Position numbers and translations under genes: made by a program. A stretch of 64,000 nucleotides of DNA from positions 310,001 to 374,000 of the forward strand of contig NZ_QJVJ01000006.1 in NCBI RefSeq assembly GCF_003217775.1, in the 5' to 3' direction. Under the pieces are notes generated by a model. That model ran no database searches and was not told the origin of the DNA. It saw only the letters and a list, made by a program, of their open reading frames with translations. The stretch is from Paenibacillus flagellatus (GTDB lineage: Bacteria; Bacillota; Bacilli; Paenibacillales; NBRC-103111). The first letter of the stretch is position 1. Each line of letters begins with the position of its first letter. Of the stretch, positions 19,956-29,464 are shown piece after piece.

Positions 19956-21812
19956 TCATCGGGGAAGGACGTTCCACTCCCTGAAATCCCACACCGCCTC
20001 GTATCCCGGGTATCGCAGCGTCAACAAGCCGCTTCCGACTTCGGAATGCGCGAACGGATTGTCCAGTAGCGGCCAGCGGTCGTAGCGGAGCGGCTCTCCG
20101 TTGACCGAACGTTCCCCGTCGTATGCCATGTGCAGCGTGTCGCCCGTCAAAGCCGTATACCCGACCGCAGGCCGTTCCCCGTCGAGCGCCGCGGCGTCGA
20201 CCTTCGTCCGGGCCAATACGCGTTCGCGGAACCGCTCAAGCTCCGCCCGGACGGCCGCCTCCCCGCCGAGCCGGACGTCGTCTTCGCGGGAATAATCGGC
20301 GGGATCGGCCGCCTCGACGATAACCCCGTTCTTCCGCCCGGCGCTGCGCAGCCTCCGATGGCCGTTGTCGTCCCGCAGCCATATGTACGGCTTGAGCGGC
20401 CGTACGGCGATCAGAACGGCGCCGCCGTGGGCGAACAGCCAGCCGGACGAATCCTCGACGAGCTCGAGAATGGCGGTGCCGGAGAAGAAGCCGTCGATGT
20501 ACGGATCCCGATCCGAAGGGAACGGATCGCGCGGCCCGTACCGGTACGTCTCCCCGGCCGGAATGTTGTAGACCGCGATCAGAGCCCCCTTGTGCTGCAT
20601 CACTTGCTCGAAGGGCGAAGAACCGATCCACTTTTCCACATACCGCTCCTCCGGATGACCGAAGTCGGGGAAAGGATGGTTGAAAAACAGTACGCCGGAC
20701 GGCTGCGGCGAATCCCAGTCGAGCGACCATCGTCTCGTCTGTCCGGTCATGACGACGTCGCCCTGCTTGCCGTCCGCCATGCTGCCCAGCGTAAAGCGGG
20801 GCGTGACGTAGCTGTACTTGTACACGCCGGCGCGGCTCACATAGCCGTACCCTTTGATCGTTACGTCGCCCCTGCCCAGCTCGCGGGTAACATGATTGTC
20901 GTTCGTCGTTTCCGCCGTGCCGATGATGTCGTGCGTCTCCCGGTGCTCGAACGCGACGCTGCGGTCCTGCGCCATGCGGAGGACCGCCTCGGGCGCCCGG
21001 TAGCCGGACAGCGCGTTGATGGCGGCATAATGGCATTCGCCGTTCGCGAAGTCCGGCTCGCGCCCCCCGAAGTAGAGCCATGCCGCCGTCGTCCCGGCGG
21101 CGGCGTTCGTAAACGTCTCCGTCGGATGATAGTCCCGCGAATGCGCGCCCGTAAACATCCCGTTCAGCCAGTCTCCGGCCGTGTTGGCGAGCAGCCAGTC
21201 GATCGCCATGCCGGCTTTTTTCCGCAGCTGCGGGTCGTGCGAGAAATCGTACAGCGTCGCCAGCGTATTGATATAAAATACGCTGTACGTCGTCGAATCG
21301 AACTCCCCCTGACCGTAACGGGTGATGCGGTGGAAGTAGCGGTGCAAATAGTCGGCGCAGCTTCCCTTCACGTCCTCGGCCCGTTCCCATTCGGGCCATG
21401 TCTGGGCCGTCAAATAACCGGCCACCGCATTCATGATCCGGTGATTTTCGGTGCCGCCCCGCAGCTCGTACAAGTCGGCGCGAACCATCTTCTCCTTCAC
21501 TTTGGCGCGCAGCGCTTCGTCGTAGACGTGTCCGAACCGGAGCAGCGCATCGATGTTGGCATGACGGAAAAACATCGCGGCGTTGCCGGGGTTGTCGTTC
21601 GATTCCGAAATATGCGAAAGCGCCGTGTCCGTTTCGATGCCGAGCCCGAGCCGCGCGATGGCGTGAAACATCCGCCTCCGCGGGACGTCCGATTCCGGAA
21701 TCGGACACCGCACCGTCCGCTCCAGCAATAGGCGGCACCGGCTTGCGAACGCCTCGTCGCTCCCGTTCGCGCCGGCCTCTTGCCGCGGATTCATTCCTGC
21801 GAAATTCGTCAT
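19956..21812 (-). CDS. Putative cytoplasmic (alpha/alpha)-toroid carbohydrate-active enzyme, family not recognised
   Basis: A 618-residue protein with no signal peptide. The N-terminal half is helix-rich with aromatic and His-containing loops (GGTENHRIM, GEFDSTTYSVFY, GAHSRDYHPTE); the second half is beta-rich (HVTRELGRGDVTIKGYGY, WSLDWDSPQ). This helical-toroid-then-beta-sandwich layout is seen in polysaccharide lyases and some glycoside hydrolases, but I could not place it in a family. The ATG at 21812 has GGAGGAAGG at good distance; the frame is open further upstream over the preceding lipoprotein gene, which is not credible. It sits between a solute-binding lipoprotein and the large secreted CBM32 protein, so it likely degrades imported oligosaccharides. 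Confidence 0.65.
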   Translation of the reverse strand: MTNFAGMNPRQEAGANGSDEAFASRCRLLLERTVRCPIPESDVPRRRMFHAIARLGLGIETDTALSHISESNDNPGNAAMFFRHANIDALLRFGHVYDEALRAKVKEKMVRADLYELRGGTENHRIMNAVAGYLTAQTWPEWERAEDVKGSCADYLHRYFHRITRYGQGEFDSTTYSVFYINTLATLYDFSHDPQLRKKAGMAIDWLLANTAGDWLNGMFTGAHSRDYHPTETFTNAAAGTTAAWLYFGGREPDFANGECHYAAINALSGYRAPEAVLRMAQDRSVAFEHRETHDIIGTAETTNDNHVTRELGRGDVTIKGYGYVSRAGVYKYSYVTPRFTLGSMADGKQGDVVMTGQTRRWSLDWDSPQPSGVLFFNHPFPDFGHPEERYVEKWIGSSPFEQVMQHKGALIAVYNIPAGETYRYGPRDPFPSDRDPYIDGFFSGTAILELVEDSSGWLFAHGGAVLIAVRPLKPYIWLRDDNGHRRLRSAGRKNGVIVEAADPADYSREDDVRLGGEAAVRAELERFRERVLARTKVDAAALDGERPAVGYTALTGDTLHMAYDGERSVNGEPLRYDRWPLLDNPFAHSEVGSGLLTLRYPGYEAVWDFREWNVLPR

Positions 21813-21883
21813 CTTGCCTTCCTCCCCGATCGAATGTTTCGCCTCGCCCGGCTCTCCGTCCGATTCCGCCGGACGAAAGCGCT

Positions 21884-23254
21884 TTATTTCTTCATCTGTT
21901 TTTCCGCTTCTTTTTGCAAGTCCGCCCATTGCGTATTGAATTCCTTCACTTTGGCCGGCACCTGCGTATAGACGTCGAAGCTGTCGGCGAACAAGTTTTG
22001 CCCGAGCCAGCTGATGAAGCCCTCGAAAGCGACTTCGGTCCCCGGCAAATTGTTCATCATGCCGACGCCCTCCTCGTTCGTTTTCTCGACCTGGTACAAG
22101 ATCGCGTCGGTCACGTCTTTTTTGCCGATCGTCCGCTCCCATGTCGCGATCTGTTCTTTTTCGTTCGGGAACGCCGGTATCGTAATCTTCTGCTTAATTT
22201 GCTCCAGCTGCCCTTCGTTGTCGTAGGCGAGAAATTGGATCAGGTTCCACGCCTCCTCCTTGTTTTTGCTCGTGGAGGACAGCGCGATTCCGTCAAGACC
22301 GCCGTACCCCTGCTGCTTGCCCGGTCCGACGGGCGACGGCACGACGCCGTAGTTCAAGCCGGCTTCGTCGAACTGCTTCATCTTGAGCCATGTGAATGAC
22401 ATGCCCGACGTGCCCTTCATGATGTTCGGCCCGGAAGGCAGCCCTTTCGCCTGGCTCGCTTTCCCCGGACTGAGTCCGTCTTTTACGACCATGTCGCGAA
22501 AAAATTCGTACCCCTGGAGCGCGCCCTGACTGTCGAGCGTCATCTGGTTGCCCGCGCTGTTGAACGTGGAGCCGCCCCACGCGCCGCCAACGATGTGCAG
22601 CATGTTCGGAAACGAGTTCTCGAAGGCGTGCACGTTGTTCTCGACCAGCTTGCGCCCGGCGTTCCGCATGTCCTCGTACGTCCAGCTCGGCTTCGGCTCG
22701 GGAATGCCGAATTTGCGGAACAAATCCTTGTTGTAGAAAATCATGAACTGCGTATGGAGCCACGGGAGCGCGTACCGCTTGCCGGCGTAGACGCCGCGGT
22801 TTTGCAGGGAGGGGTAATATTTTGTGATGTCGACGCCCGACTTCTTGACGTACTCGTCGAGCGGCACGACCCAGCCGCGGGCCGCGTACTCGCCGGCGCC
22901 GACGTTCGGGCTGACGCGCAAAATGTCGACCTGCTCGCCGGAGGCGAACAGCGCCGTGTTGGCCGTAATGATGTTCTCCCCCTGCTTCGGCTTGACCATT
23001 TCCACCTTGACGGTGACGTGCGGGTTTTTCTCTTGGTACTTCTTGATCGCCGGCGCCAAATCCTGATCGAACGTTTCATAGGTGGTGTGCTTGATGACGA
23101 GCGTGACCGGGTCCTTCGGCTTGTTCGGGTCCGTCTTCGTGTTTTGGCCGTTTTCGGCTCCCGACGGACCGGAGCCGGACGAGCACGCCGCGGCGGACAA
23201 GACGAGCGCCGAGCCGAGCAGCGCGGCCGCCGCCTTTTTCAACAATTGCCCCAT
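21884..23254 (-). CDS. Family-1 extracellular solute-binding lipoprotein (sugar type)
   Basis: A 456-residue lipoprotein with a signal ending in SAAAC (Cys24), then a typical sugar-binding-protein fold: YQEKNPHVTVKVEMV near residue 80, RYALPWLHTQFMIFYNKDLF in the middle (the first-domain crossover), and GLDGIALSSTSKNKEEAWNLIQFL near residue 330. The ATG at 23254 follows GGGAGGG. No permease or ATPase gene adjoins it; neighbours are a response regulator upstream and the toroid enzyme 71 bases downstream. It probably captures an oligosaccharide released outside the cell and relies on permeases encoded elsewhere, or it acts in sensing. Confidence 0.85.
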   Translation of the reverse strand: MGQLLKKAAAALLGSALVLSAAACSSGSGPSGAENGQNTKTDPNKPKDPVTLVIKHTTYETFDQDLAPAIKKYQEKNPHVTVKVEMVKPKQGENIITANTALFASGEQVDILRVSPNVGAGEYAARGWVVPLDEYVKKSGVDITKYYPSLQNRGVYAGKRYALPWLHTQFMIFYNKDLFRKFGIPEPKPSWTYEDMRNAGRKLVENNVHAFENSFPNMLHIVGGAWGGSTFNSAGNQMTLDSQGALQGYEFFRDMVVKDGLSPGKASQAKGLPSGPNIMKGTSGMSFTWLKMKQFDEAGLNYGVVPSPVGPGKQQGYGGLDGIALSSTSKNKEEAWNLIQFLAYDNEGQLEQIKQKITIPAFPNEKEQIATWERTIGKKDVTDAILYQVEKTNEEGVGMMNNLPGTEVAFEGFISWLGQNLFADSFDVYTQVPAKVKEFNTQWADLQKEAEKQMKK

Positions 23255-23411
23255 GATACATGGATCCCTCCCGAGATGGTGGTTCGTATGGCCGGAACTT
23301 GCGTACCGACTGTTACCAGCCTATCGCACGGCAAGAACGTTTGGAATCGAGGACGTTTACATCTTCTCGAATTTATTTACGCGGCGGCCGGAACGCCGGA
23401 CGAGCCGGCCG

Positions 23412-25058
23412 TTATCGCTCCCGGTATTCGGTCGGCTTGAGACCGGTATACCGTTTGAACAGCGTGCTGAAATAAAACGGGTCCCTCAAGCCGATTTCGA
23501 AGGCGATTTCGGACACCCGCAGCGATGTGTCGCGAAGCAGCAGCTTCGCCTTTTCCAGCCTCGTCATCGTCAAATATTCGGTGAACGTGTACCCCGTCTC
23601 TTGGCTGAACAAACGGCTGAAGTACGACGCGTTCATGTGCAGCTCTTCGGCAAGACGGTTGATCGACAAATCCTCGACCCGGTAATGGGCCTCGATGAGT
23701 TCGATCGCCTTGCGGATGACGGTACGCGTACGGCCGCCCCGCTTGTCGCGGACGAAGTCGGACAGGTCCAGGAAAAGGCCGTGCAGTTGCTGCTCCATCT
23801 CGTCCATCGTCCGGTAACGGTCGACGGCCGAATACGGATCGTACTCCTTGCCGTACCGTTCCGCGAGGCGGGCTCCGGAGTCCGGAAGCCTGCGAAGCGC
23901 ATGGGCCAGAAATTCTTTCATGCCGATTTTGATTTCGGTAATGGAGACGCCGGTTCGGCTGCGAATGAAAGCGAATATCGCCTCCAGCTCGCCCCGGATG
24001 CCGGCCTCGTCACCCTGCAGCGCGGCGGCCGTCAGCTTCTCGATATGCTTTTCGGGAACGGCGAACCGTCCCGGCTCCGTGAGTGATCGGATCGAGCCGG
24101 CCGAGATGACGCTGCTTCCGCAAGTCCAAAACCGGTAAGCGAGCGCTTCGGTCGCCTCCCGATAAGACTCCGCAATCCCCTCGAGCCCGCACTTGACCCC
24201 GCCCATTCCGATCGTAACGGGCACGTTCATCGTCTCCCGGACATGAGCTTTGACGCCTTCCGCCAAATCGGGCAACCGGTCGCGGTCTTCCGGCCCGTCT
24301 CCTTCCAGGATGCAGATAACGCCCGCGCCCGATCCGAAGGACACGGCCGCCCGCTTCCGGTCGCGCAAATACGCTTCGATGCCGTCGCGCAGCCTAAGAA
24401 GCGGCGGTTCCTCGGCGTCGCCGCCGCGATCCGCCGCACCCGCGGAGAGCGGCTTATGCTCCGCTCCCGTCCTCCGCCCCGCCGGCGGCTCCGGCTCGAC
24501 GATCCAGACGGCAAACCGGTCTCCCGTCAAATCGATCTCAAGCGACTCCAGCTTCTGCCTGGCCCCCCGCTCGTTCAACCGCCCTTCCACCAAACTTGTC
24601 AGCACGTTCTCTCGAAGGAGCGGATAGCTTTCCTGCAGCCGTTTCATCGTCAGCCTCAGCGACGATTCGGCTTGGCGGTAGCCGGCCACCTCCCGCTTCG
24701 CCTGGAGTACGGCTTGTTCGAGCTCCGAGCGGGTGAACGGCTTCAGCATATATTTCATCGCCGAAAGCTCGAGGGCTTGCTTGGCGAATTCGAAGTCTTC
24801 ATGGCCGGAAAGGATGACGATCTTGATGTTCGGATACAGCTTGCGGGCTTCCCGGCCCAGCTGGATGCCGTCCATACGCGGCATGTGAATGTCGGTCAGC
24901 AAAATGTCGACAGGTTCGCTTTTCAGCAGCTCGAGCGCGGCTTTCCCGTCCTCGGCGGCCCCTACCAGTTCGATGCCGAGCGCGTCCCAGTCCAGCTTAT
25001 TCCGGATGCCTTCGCGAATGATCGGCTCGTCGTCGGCGAGCAGCAGTTTGACGTCCAT
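23412..25058 (-). CDS. YesN-type response regulator with AraC DNA-binding domain
   Basis: A 548-residue cytoplasmic regulator. The N-terminal receiver domain (residues 1-120) has the acidic pair DDE, phospho-acceptor Asp56 in LLTDIHMPRMDG, and the conserved Lys in MLKPFT. A middle region (about 130-420) resembles the linker of YesN-like proteins, and the C-terminus carries two AraC helix-turn-helix motifs (about 445-545, ending GLKPTEYRER). The ATG at 25058 is preceded by GGGGGAT; upstream in-frame sequence overlaps the previous gene. YesN regulators are usually paired with a YesM-type kinase, but none is adjacent. It lies between two solute-binding lipoprotein genes, its likely targets. Confidence 0.88.
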   Translation of the reverse strand: MDVKLLLADDEPIIREGIRNKLDWDALGIELVGAAEDGKAALELLKSEPVDILLTDIHMPRMDGIQLGREARKLYPNIKIVILSGHEDFEFAKQALELSAMKYMLKPFTRSELEQAVLQAKREVAGYRQAESSLRLTMKRLQESYPLLRENVLTSLVEGRLNERGARQKLESLEIDLTGDRFAVWIVEPEPPAGRRTGAEHKPLSAGAADRGGDAEEPPLLRLRDGIEAYLRDRKRAAVSFGSGAGVICILEGDGPEDRDRLPDLAEGVKAHVRETMNVPVTIGMGGVKCGLEGIAESYREATEALAYRFWTCGSSVISAGSIRSLTEPGRFAVPEKHIEKLTAAALQGDEAGIRGELEAIFAFIRSRTGVSITEIKIGMKEFLAHALRRLPDSGARLAERYGKEYDPYSAVDRYRTMDEMEQQLHGLFLDLSDFVRDKRGGRTRTVIRKAIELIEAHYRVEDLSINRLAEELHMNASYFSRLFSQETGYTFTEYLTMTRLEKAKLLLRDTSLRVSEIAFEIGLRDPFYFSTLFKRYTGLKPTEYRER

Positions 25059-25146
25059 GGCGATCCCCCGATCGATTCCGGTTTTCCTGCGGCGGGAGAA
25101 GAGCGCCCGTCCGATAACGTCCGCGAGCCCTTCCGTCCGCCTTTTG

Positions 25147-26790
25147 TCACTTATTCCCGTAAAGCTTGACCGCGTCTTCGCCGAACCGGTACAAATCGTC
25201 CAATACAAACGCCTTCGACCGGTTCGTTTCGTACCATTCGGCGTAAAAGTCGTCTATTTTCGCCCCGCCCGCTCGATTCCACAAGTCTTTCGCATCCCGG
25301 TACGCCTGATCGGCCGTATAGCCTGCTCCTCCTACCACCGCCTTCGCCCAAATGTCCTTGATCGGTTGATCGATGTTTTTGACCGCGACGGACAAGTCGT
25401 GCGGCAGGACGGGCAAATATTCCGGCTTCAGCGTCGGGATCGGGCGGCTTCTGGAGACGTACGCCTCGTCCGCCTGGATCGCCAAGTCGCGGAGCACCCT
25501 CTGCGTTTCCGTCTGCTGCGGCTTGGCCTCGGTGAACCCGCACCGCCCGAACAGCAGCTGGGAGGTCAGCATGCCCAGATCACCGGTGTACGAAACTTCT
25601 TGTTTGTTCCGTTCCGGATCGATCGGGGCCGGACAGCCGTCGCCGTCCTTGCTCCAATGAACGCCCTCCAAGCCGTTGCGGATCGTTCGCGCGTTCTCCG
25701 GCTTGATCATGAAATCGATATAGCTCATGACCGCCTTCGGATCTTTGGCGGATGCGCTAACCGTCGCCACCATTTGAATCGGACTGCCGACCGCCGGACT
25801 GAATTGGCCGTATTCCGATTTCGGCATGACGAGGATCGCCAGCTTGCCGTCCGGCGCGTTACTTTTGAACGTCTCGTACTCTTTGTCGGTGATCTCTTGA
25901 TGCAAATAGATGCCGAGCTTGCCGGACAGGAAGTCCCGCTTGGCCTTCTCCCCGCTTTTGTCGGTCAAAAAATCTTTGTCTACGGAACCGGCGTCGAACA
26001 GCTTTTTTTGGAAAGCGACCGCCGTCCTCAGCCTCTCCCATTCGTGAACGAACTTGCCGCCTTCGAATCGCCACGCCACCTCCCCGAAGCCGAACATATG
26101 CTGGACGATGCTCGCGCCGTTGCCGCTCAAATTCAGTCCGAACGTATCGGGCTTGCCGTTGCCGTCCGGGTCTTGTTCGGCAAACGCCTTCGCCGTCTCG
26201 AAAAGCTCCTCCGTCGTCGACGGCACGGGCAAATTCAGCTTCCTCAGCCAATCTTCCCGGATGTAGATCCGGTGTCCGGCGGTCAGCGGGTACACTCTTC
26301 CGATTTCGTACAGCTTCCCGTCGTCCTTCGTCCCCAATTTTTTCAATTGCGGAAATTGATGCATCAGCTCCTTGTAAGCGGTGCTGTATTTGTCGATGAC
26401 GTCGTCGAGCGGCATAAGCAGCTTTTGGCCGTACCATCGGTTGCGATACCCCGTGTCGTATTCCAGAATGAGGTCCGGGGCGGCATTCGTCGCGAACAGC
26501 GCATTGAACGTTTGCAAAGACTCCCAGCGGGGCACCGGAACGAACGTGACAGGGACCGGGGCGTTTCGGCGGATCCACTCGGTCCATCGGTTATGGTCCC
26601 AATTGCCTTCCCCGGGCGGGATGCTGCCGCGGTCGTAAATCGAAACCGAGATGCCGGTTTTTGGGTTTGCAGCGGTTCCCGGCTTGTCCGCTTCAGGGAC
26701 GGCGGGTTCGCAGCCCGACACGATGACGCTCGCCGCCGCCAGGGCGGCGGCACCCGCCAGCATCCGTCTGTTCCACGGCTGAATCGGCAT
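25147..26790 (-). CDS. LipO-like extracellular solute-binding lipoprotein
   Basis: A 547-residue lipoprotein with lipobox VSGC (Cys27) and a LipO-like body (ISVSIYDRG near residue 50; ALFATNAAPDLILEYDTGYRN around 110; GHRIYIREDWLRKLNLPVPSTTEEL around 180, a signature of this transporter group). I chose the ATG at 26790 because AAAGGGGG lies about 10 bases upstream; an ATG 9 bases earlier is too close to it. It stands alone without permease genes, between a sensor-AraC gene that ends in a terminator upstream and a response regulator 88 bases downstream. Probably a binding protein for a complex sugar, with shared permeases elsewhere. Confidence 0.85.
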   Translation of the reverse strand: MPIQPWNRRMLAGAAALAAASVIVSGCEPAVPEADKPGTAANPKTGISVSIYDRGSIPPGEGNWDHNRWTEWIRRNAPVPVTFVPVPRWESLQTFNALFATNAAPDLILEYDTGYRNRWYGQKLLMPLDDVIDKYSTAYKELMHQFPQLKKLGTKDDGKLYEIGRVYPLTAGHRIYIREDWLRKLNLPVPSTTEELFETAKAFAEQDPDGNGKPDTFGLNLSGNGASIVQHMFGFGEVAWRFEGGKFVHEWERLRTAVAFQKKLFDAGSVDKDFLTDKSGEKAKRDFLSGKLGIYLHQEITDKEYETFKSNAPDGKLAILVMPKSEYGQFSPAVGSPIQMVATVSASAKDPKAVMSYIDFMIKPENARTIRNGLEGVHWSKDGDGCPAPIDPERNKQEVSYTGDLGMLTSQLLFGRCGFTEAKPQQTETQRVLRDLAIQADEAYVSRSRPIPTLKPEYLPVLPHDLSVAVKNIDQPIKDIWAKAVVGGAGYTADQAYRDAKDLWNRAGGAKIDDFYAEWYETNRSKAFVLDDLYRFGEDAVKLYGNK

Positions 26791-26954
26791 GCTCGGCATT
26801 CCCCCTTTCAGTCGGATCGTTGCGGACCGGCTTTCGCCCGAATCGCCCGTTCGAAGCCCACTATACCCGGGCCGCATCGTCCGATCAATGTACATGTTTC
26901 GCCCCGTTAACCGAAAGGAAAAGAGGCCGCCATATAAGCCATCTTCGCTCAATC

Positions 26955-26986
26955 GAAAAGAAAAAGCCCCGTCACGAGGGGCTTTT
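26955..26986 (-). terminator. Terminator overlapping the stop codon of the second sensor-AraC gene
   Basis: On the minus strand AAAAAGCCCC and GGGGCTTTTT form a 10-bp stem whose short loop contains the gene's TGA stop (26972-26974); TTTTTCTTTTCG follows. Transcription would end essentially at the end of translation. Confidence 0.88.
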
Positions 26987-29218
26987 TCCGAACGGCTTCC
27001 GGTATTCGCCGGGCGTCGTTCCCGTCACTTTTTTGAAGGCGCGGATGAACGAAATGACGTGGGCGTAACCGACGGCACGGGCGACTTCCTGCAGCGGCAT
27101 GGACGTTTCCTCAAGCAGCCGCTTGCTTTGCCCGATCCGGACGCCGACAACGAAATCGATCAGCTTCTCGCCGAACGCCTCTTTGAACAAACGGCTCAAA
27201 TATTTACCGTTCAGACCGAATAAGCCGCACAAATGGTCGAGAGACAAGTCGGGGTTCGCGTATTCCCGTTCGATATAGCTTCGCACGTCGCGAATCAACG
27301 CGAAATGGTTCCGGCTCTCCCGCCATTCGCGGATGCTCCGGCCGAACGAAGTCAAAATGTCGCGAAACCGAATCTCGAGGTCGGCCGCCAAATCGAACGT
27401 CTCCAACGCCGCATGCAGCCCCGGCAGCACCCTCTCGTTCCATTCCCTCCGTACGTCCGCCGGCATCTCGGCCAGCTCCTGTACGAGATGATGAATGAAC
27501 GTGTTCATCAGCTGGACATGCTCGTCCCGCGTCAGCAGCCGTCCTTCCAGCTCCCGAAACATCCGATCGAGCATCGGGAGCCAGTCCTCCTCGCCGGTAC
27601 GAAATGCGCGGACGAGCGGCCGGATCGACTGAAGCTGAGGGTACGCGCCGTCCGGCCCGTTCGGCTGCAGGCAGCCGGGACGGATGACCCGGTTCAGGCC
27701 GAGACTCGGCTTGTAATCCAGCGCGCGGACGGCATCGGAGTAAGAGCGGGATATTCCGGAGAGCTGTCCGCCGCAGCCGCCGACGCCGACGGTCACCGTG
27801 AAGTCGAGGTTTTTCTCCACCCATTGCTTGACGCTTGCGGCCATCGCGGCGATCCATTCCGCCCCGTCGATTCCGTCACCGACGATTTGGTACAGCGCCG
27901 TCACCCGATACTCCGCCGTCCACTCCGTCCAGACGGTGACGGGGTGCGGCTCCGCCATTTCCCGGATAACGCCGTTCAGGACGAACTTGAGCAGATATCG
28001 GTCGCGATGCGAATAACGGTCCGCAAAATCGGCGTACCGGTCGATCTCGTATACGGCCGTCCCGACTTCGCGGAAACGGGAAGCGATACGGAGACGTTTC
28101 AGCTCCGCATGCCATTCCTCGGGGCCGATCGACCGCTTGCCCTCCAGCAGCTCGATGAAAAAATGGCTTCGCCGGTACACCGCGTCTTCCTCATGCAGCT
28201 TCCGGTACGTATTCGACCGTTCGATCAAGTCGTCGATCGCTTGTCCGATAAAGTGGAACTCGTCCTGCGCCTGACCGGACAACAAGCCGCTTTTTTGCGC
28301 GGAATACAACTGGATTCGGGCCAATACGGCTTCGATCGGTTTGTAATTGCGCCGGGTCGCATAGGCGATCCATACCGTCCCGGAGACGACGACGAGCAGT
28401 CCCCCGGCCACCCATACATAAGAGAAGACGGAAGCGTAACGAAACGCACGATCGTCGTACACGCCGCCGACATACGTCCATCCCGTCACGTCGGAGGCCG
28501 CTTGCGACAGAGCCGACTTCCGGCGCTTGGCGTCGGTATCGGACGGGGCGTAGACGAGATTTCCCGCGGCGTCCCTGATTTCCACGTAGCTGAAGCCGGA
28601 GCTCGACATGCCGGCGACGGTCCTGCCGATTTCCTCGAGGCCGATATTGGCGACGATGACGCCGTCGGTTCCGTCCAGCAGCGGAAATTTCCGTACAATC
28701 GAGAAGACGGAGACGGGCTGCCTGTGGGGAAGGGGAAATTCCTCATACCGGCGGGTGCCGGACAATTCGTACAAGGACCGCGACTGCGCCCGGCTTTCCA
28801 CGAACGCCCGGTCCCCGAATCGGTCGAGCGGCAAGAACGCATTGGAGCTCATGACCATGCCGTCCGAAAACCGGTACAGATAGATCGAGTCGATCAGCGG
28901 ATTGATGCGGGACAGCTCGTTGATCTTTCTCGAAACCCCGTAATCGCGAAAGTAGTCGCGTTCCCCTCCTTTTTCCCGGAAAAAGGTGTGCAGATTGGCG
29001 TTCGTTTCGATTTCATACACGAGCAAGCCGTCGATTTCGCGGATCGAACGGTCGAGCTGCTCCATGATGTGCCGGACCACCCGTTCGTTGGCGGTTACCG
29101 TTTCCCGTCGCGACATGTCGCTAATTAGCAAAAACGTAAGCAGGATCAAGACGGAGGTCAGACTGAAAAAGATCGGGAAATAAGAAAACAGAAGCCGGTA
29201 AAACCATTTCTTCTTCAT
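26972..29218 (-). CDS. Membrane sensor AraC-family transcriptional regulator
   Basis: A 748-residue regulator of the same layout as the one at 11632-13959: membrane segment (residues 9-33), Cache-like extracytoplasmic sensor domain (about 40-280; SIYLYRFSDGMVMSS), second membrane segment (about 275-295), cytoplasmic linker, and AraC helix-turn-helix pair at the C-terminus (about 650-745, ending GTTPGEYRKPFG). The start at 29218 is an ATG giving MKKKWFYR. A promoter with 17-base spacing lies just upstream. It precedes the LipO-like lipoprotein gene and probably controls it and the region to the left. Confidence 0.88.
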   Translation of the reverse strand: MKKKWFYRLLFSYFPIFFSLTSVLILLTFLLISDMSRRETVTANERVVRHIMEQLDRSIREIDGLLVYEIETNANLHTFFREKGGERDYFRDYGVSRKINELSRINPLIDSIYLYRFSDGMVMSSNAFLPLDRFGDRAFVESRAQSRSLYELSGTRRYEEFPLPHRQPVSVFSIVRKFPLLDGTDGVIVANIGLEEIGRTVAGMSSSGFSYVEIRDAAGNLVYAPSDTDAKRRKSALSQAASDVTGWTYVGGVYDDRAFRYASVFSYVWVAGGLLVVVSGTVWIAYATRRNYKPIEAVLARIQLYSAQKSGLLSGQAQDEFHFIGQAIDDLIERSNTYRKLHEEDAVYRRSHFFIELLEGKRSIGPEEWHAELKRLRIASRFREVGTAVYEIDRYADFADRYSHRDRYLLKFVLNGVIREMAEPHPVTVWTEWTAEYRVTALYQIVGDGIDGAEWIAAMAASVKQWVEKNLDFTVTVGVGGCGGQLSGISRSYSDAVRALDYKPSLGLNRVIRPGCLQPNGPDGAYPQLQSIRPLVRAFRTGEEDWLPMLDRMFRELEGRLLTRDEHVQLMNTFIHHLVQELAEMPADVRREWNERVLPGLHAALETFDLAADLEIRFRDILTSFGRSIREWRESRNHFALIRDVRSYIEREYANPDLSLDHLCGLFGLNGKYLSRLFKEAFGEKLIDFVVGVRIGQSKRLLEETSMPLQEVARAVGYAHVISFIRAFKKVTGTTPGEYRKPFGKSPS

Positions 29219-29245
29219 AGCCGAACGGTCTCCCCCTCCGCCAAT

Positions 29246-29274
29246 AAAATATCACGTGCGGCCCAACCGCACAA
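29246..29274 (-). promoter_or_regulatory. Sigma-A-type promoter of the second sensor-AraC gene
   Basis: On the minus strand TTGTGC (29269-29274) and TATTTT (29246-29251) are separated by 17 bases and lie about 30 bases before the ATG at 29218. Confidence 0.5.
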
Positions 29275-29296
29275 CCAAAAAAAGGAAGGGGACTCA

Positions 29297-29338
29297 CAAA
29301 CAAAGACCCACCGGCCGCGACGACGACCGATGGGTCTT
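29297..29338 (-). terminator. Terminator of the sulfonate-type operon
   Basis: AAGACCCA and TGGGTCTT form an 8-bp stem extended by CCGG/CCG pairs; on the minus strand TGTTTGT follows. It lies about 125 bases after the operon's last stop at 29465. Confidence 0.65.
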
Positions 29339-29464
29339 GCTTAATGGTTTGCGTTCGTTGACCGGCTTTGCGGCGGTCAGCAGACGGAATACGATGACGG
29401 CCGGCCCGATCAGGTACATTTGCACGCGATTCACCCTACTCGGGCTTCTCAGCTCCGACCGCGC

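Noticed and set aside
21871-21884. AAAGCGCTTT palindrome as a cre site before the toroid enzyme gene
   Set aside because: It abuts the stop codon of the preceding gene and misses the consensus at the TG and CA ends, so I do not list it as a site.
29294-29419. A 41-residue minus-strand ORF starting MYLIGPAVIVFRLL
   Set aside because: Hydrophobic start but no ribosome binding site, and it reads through the terminator hairpin; probably chance.
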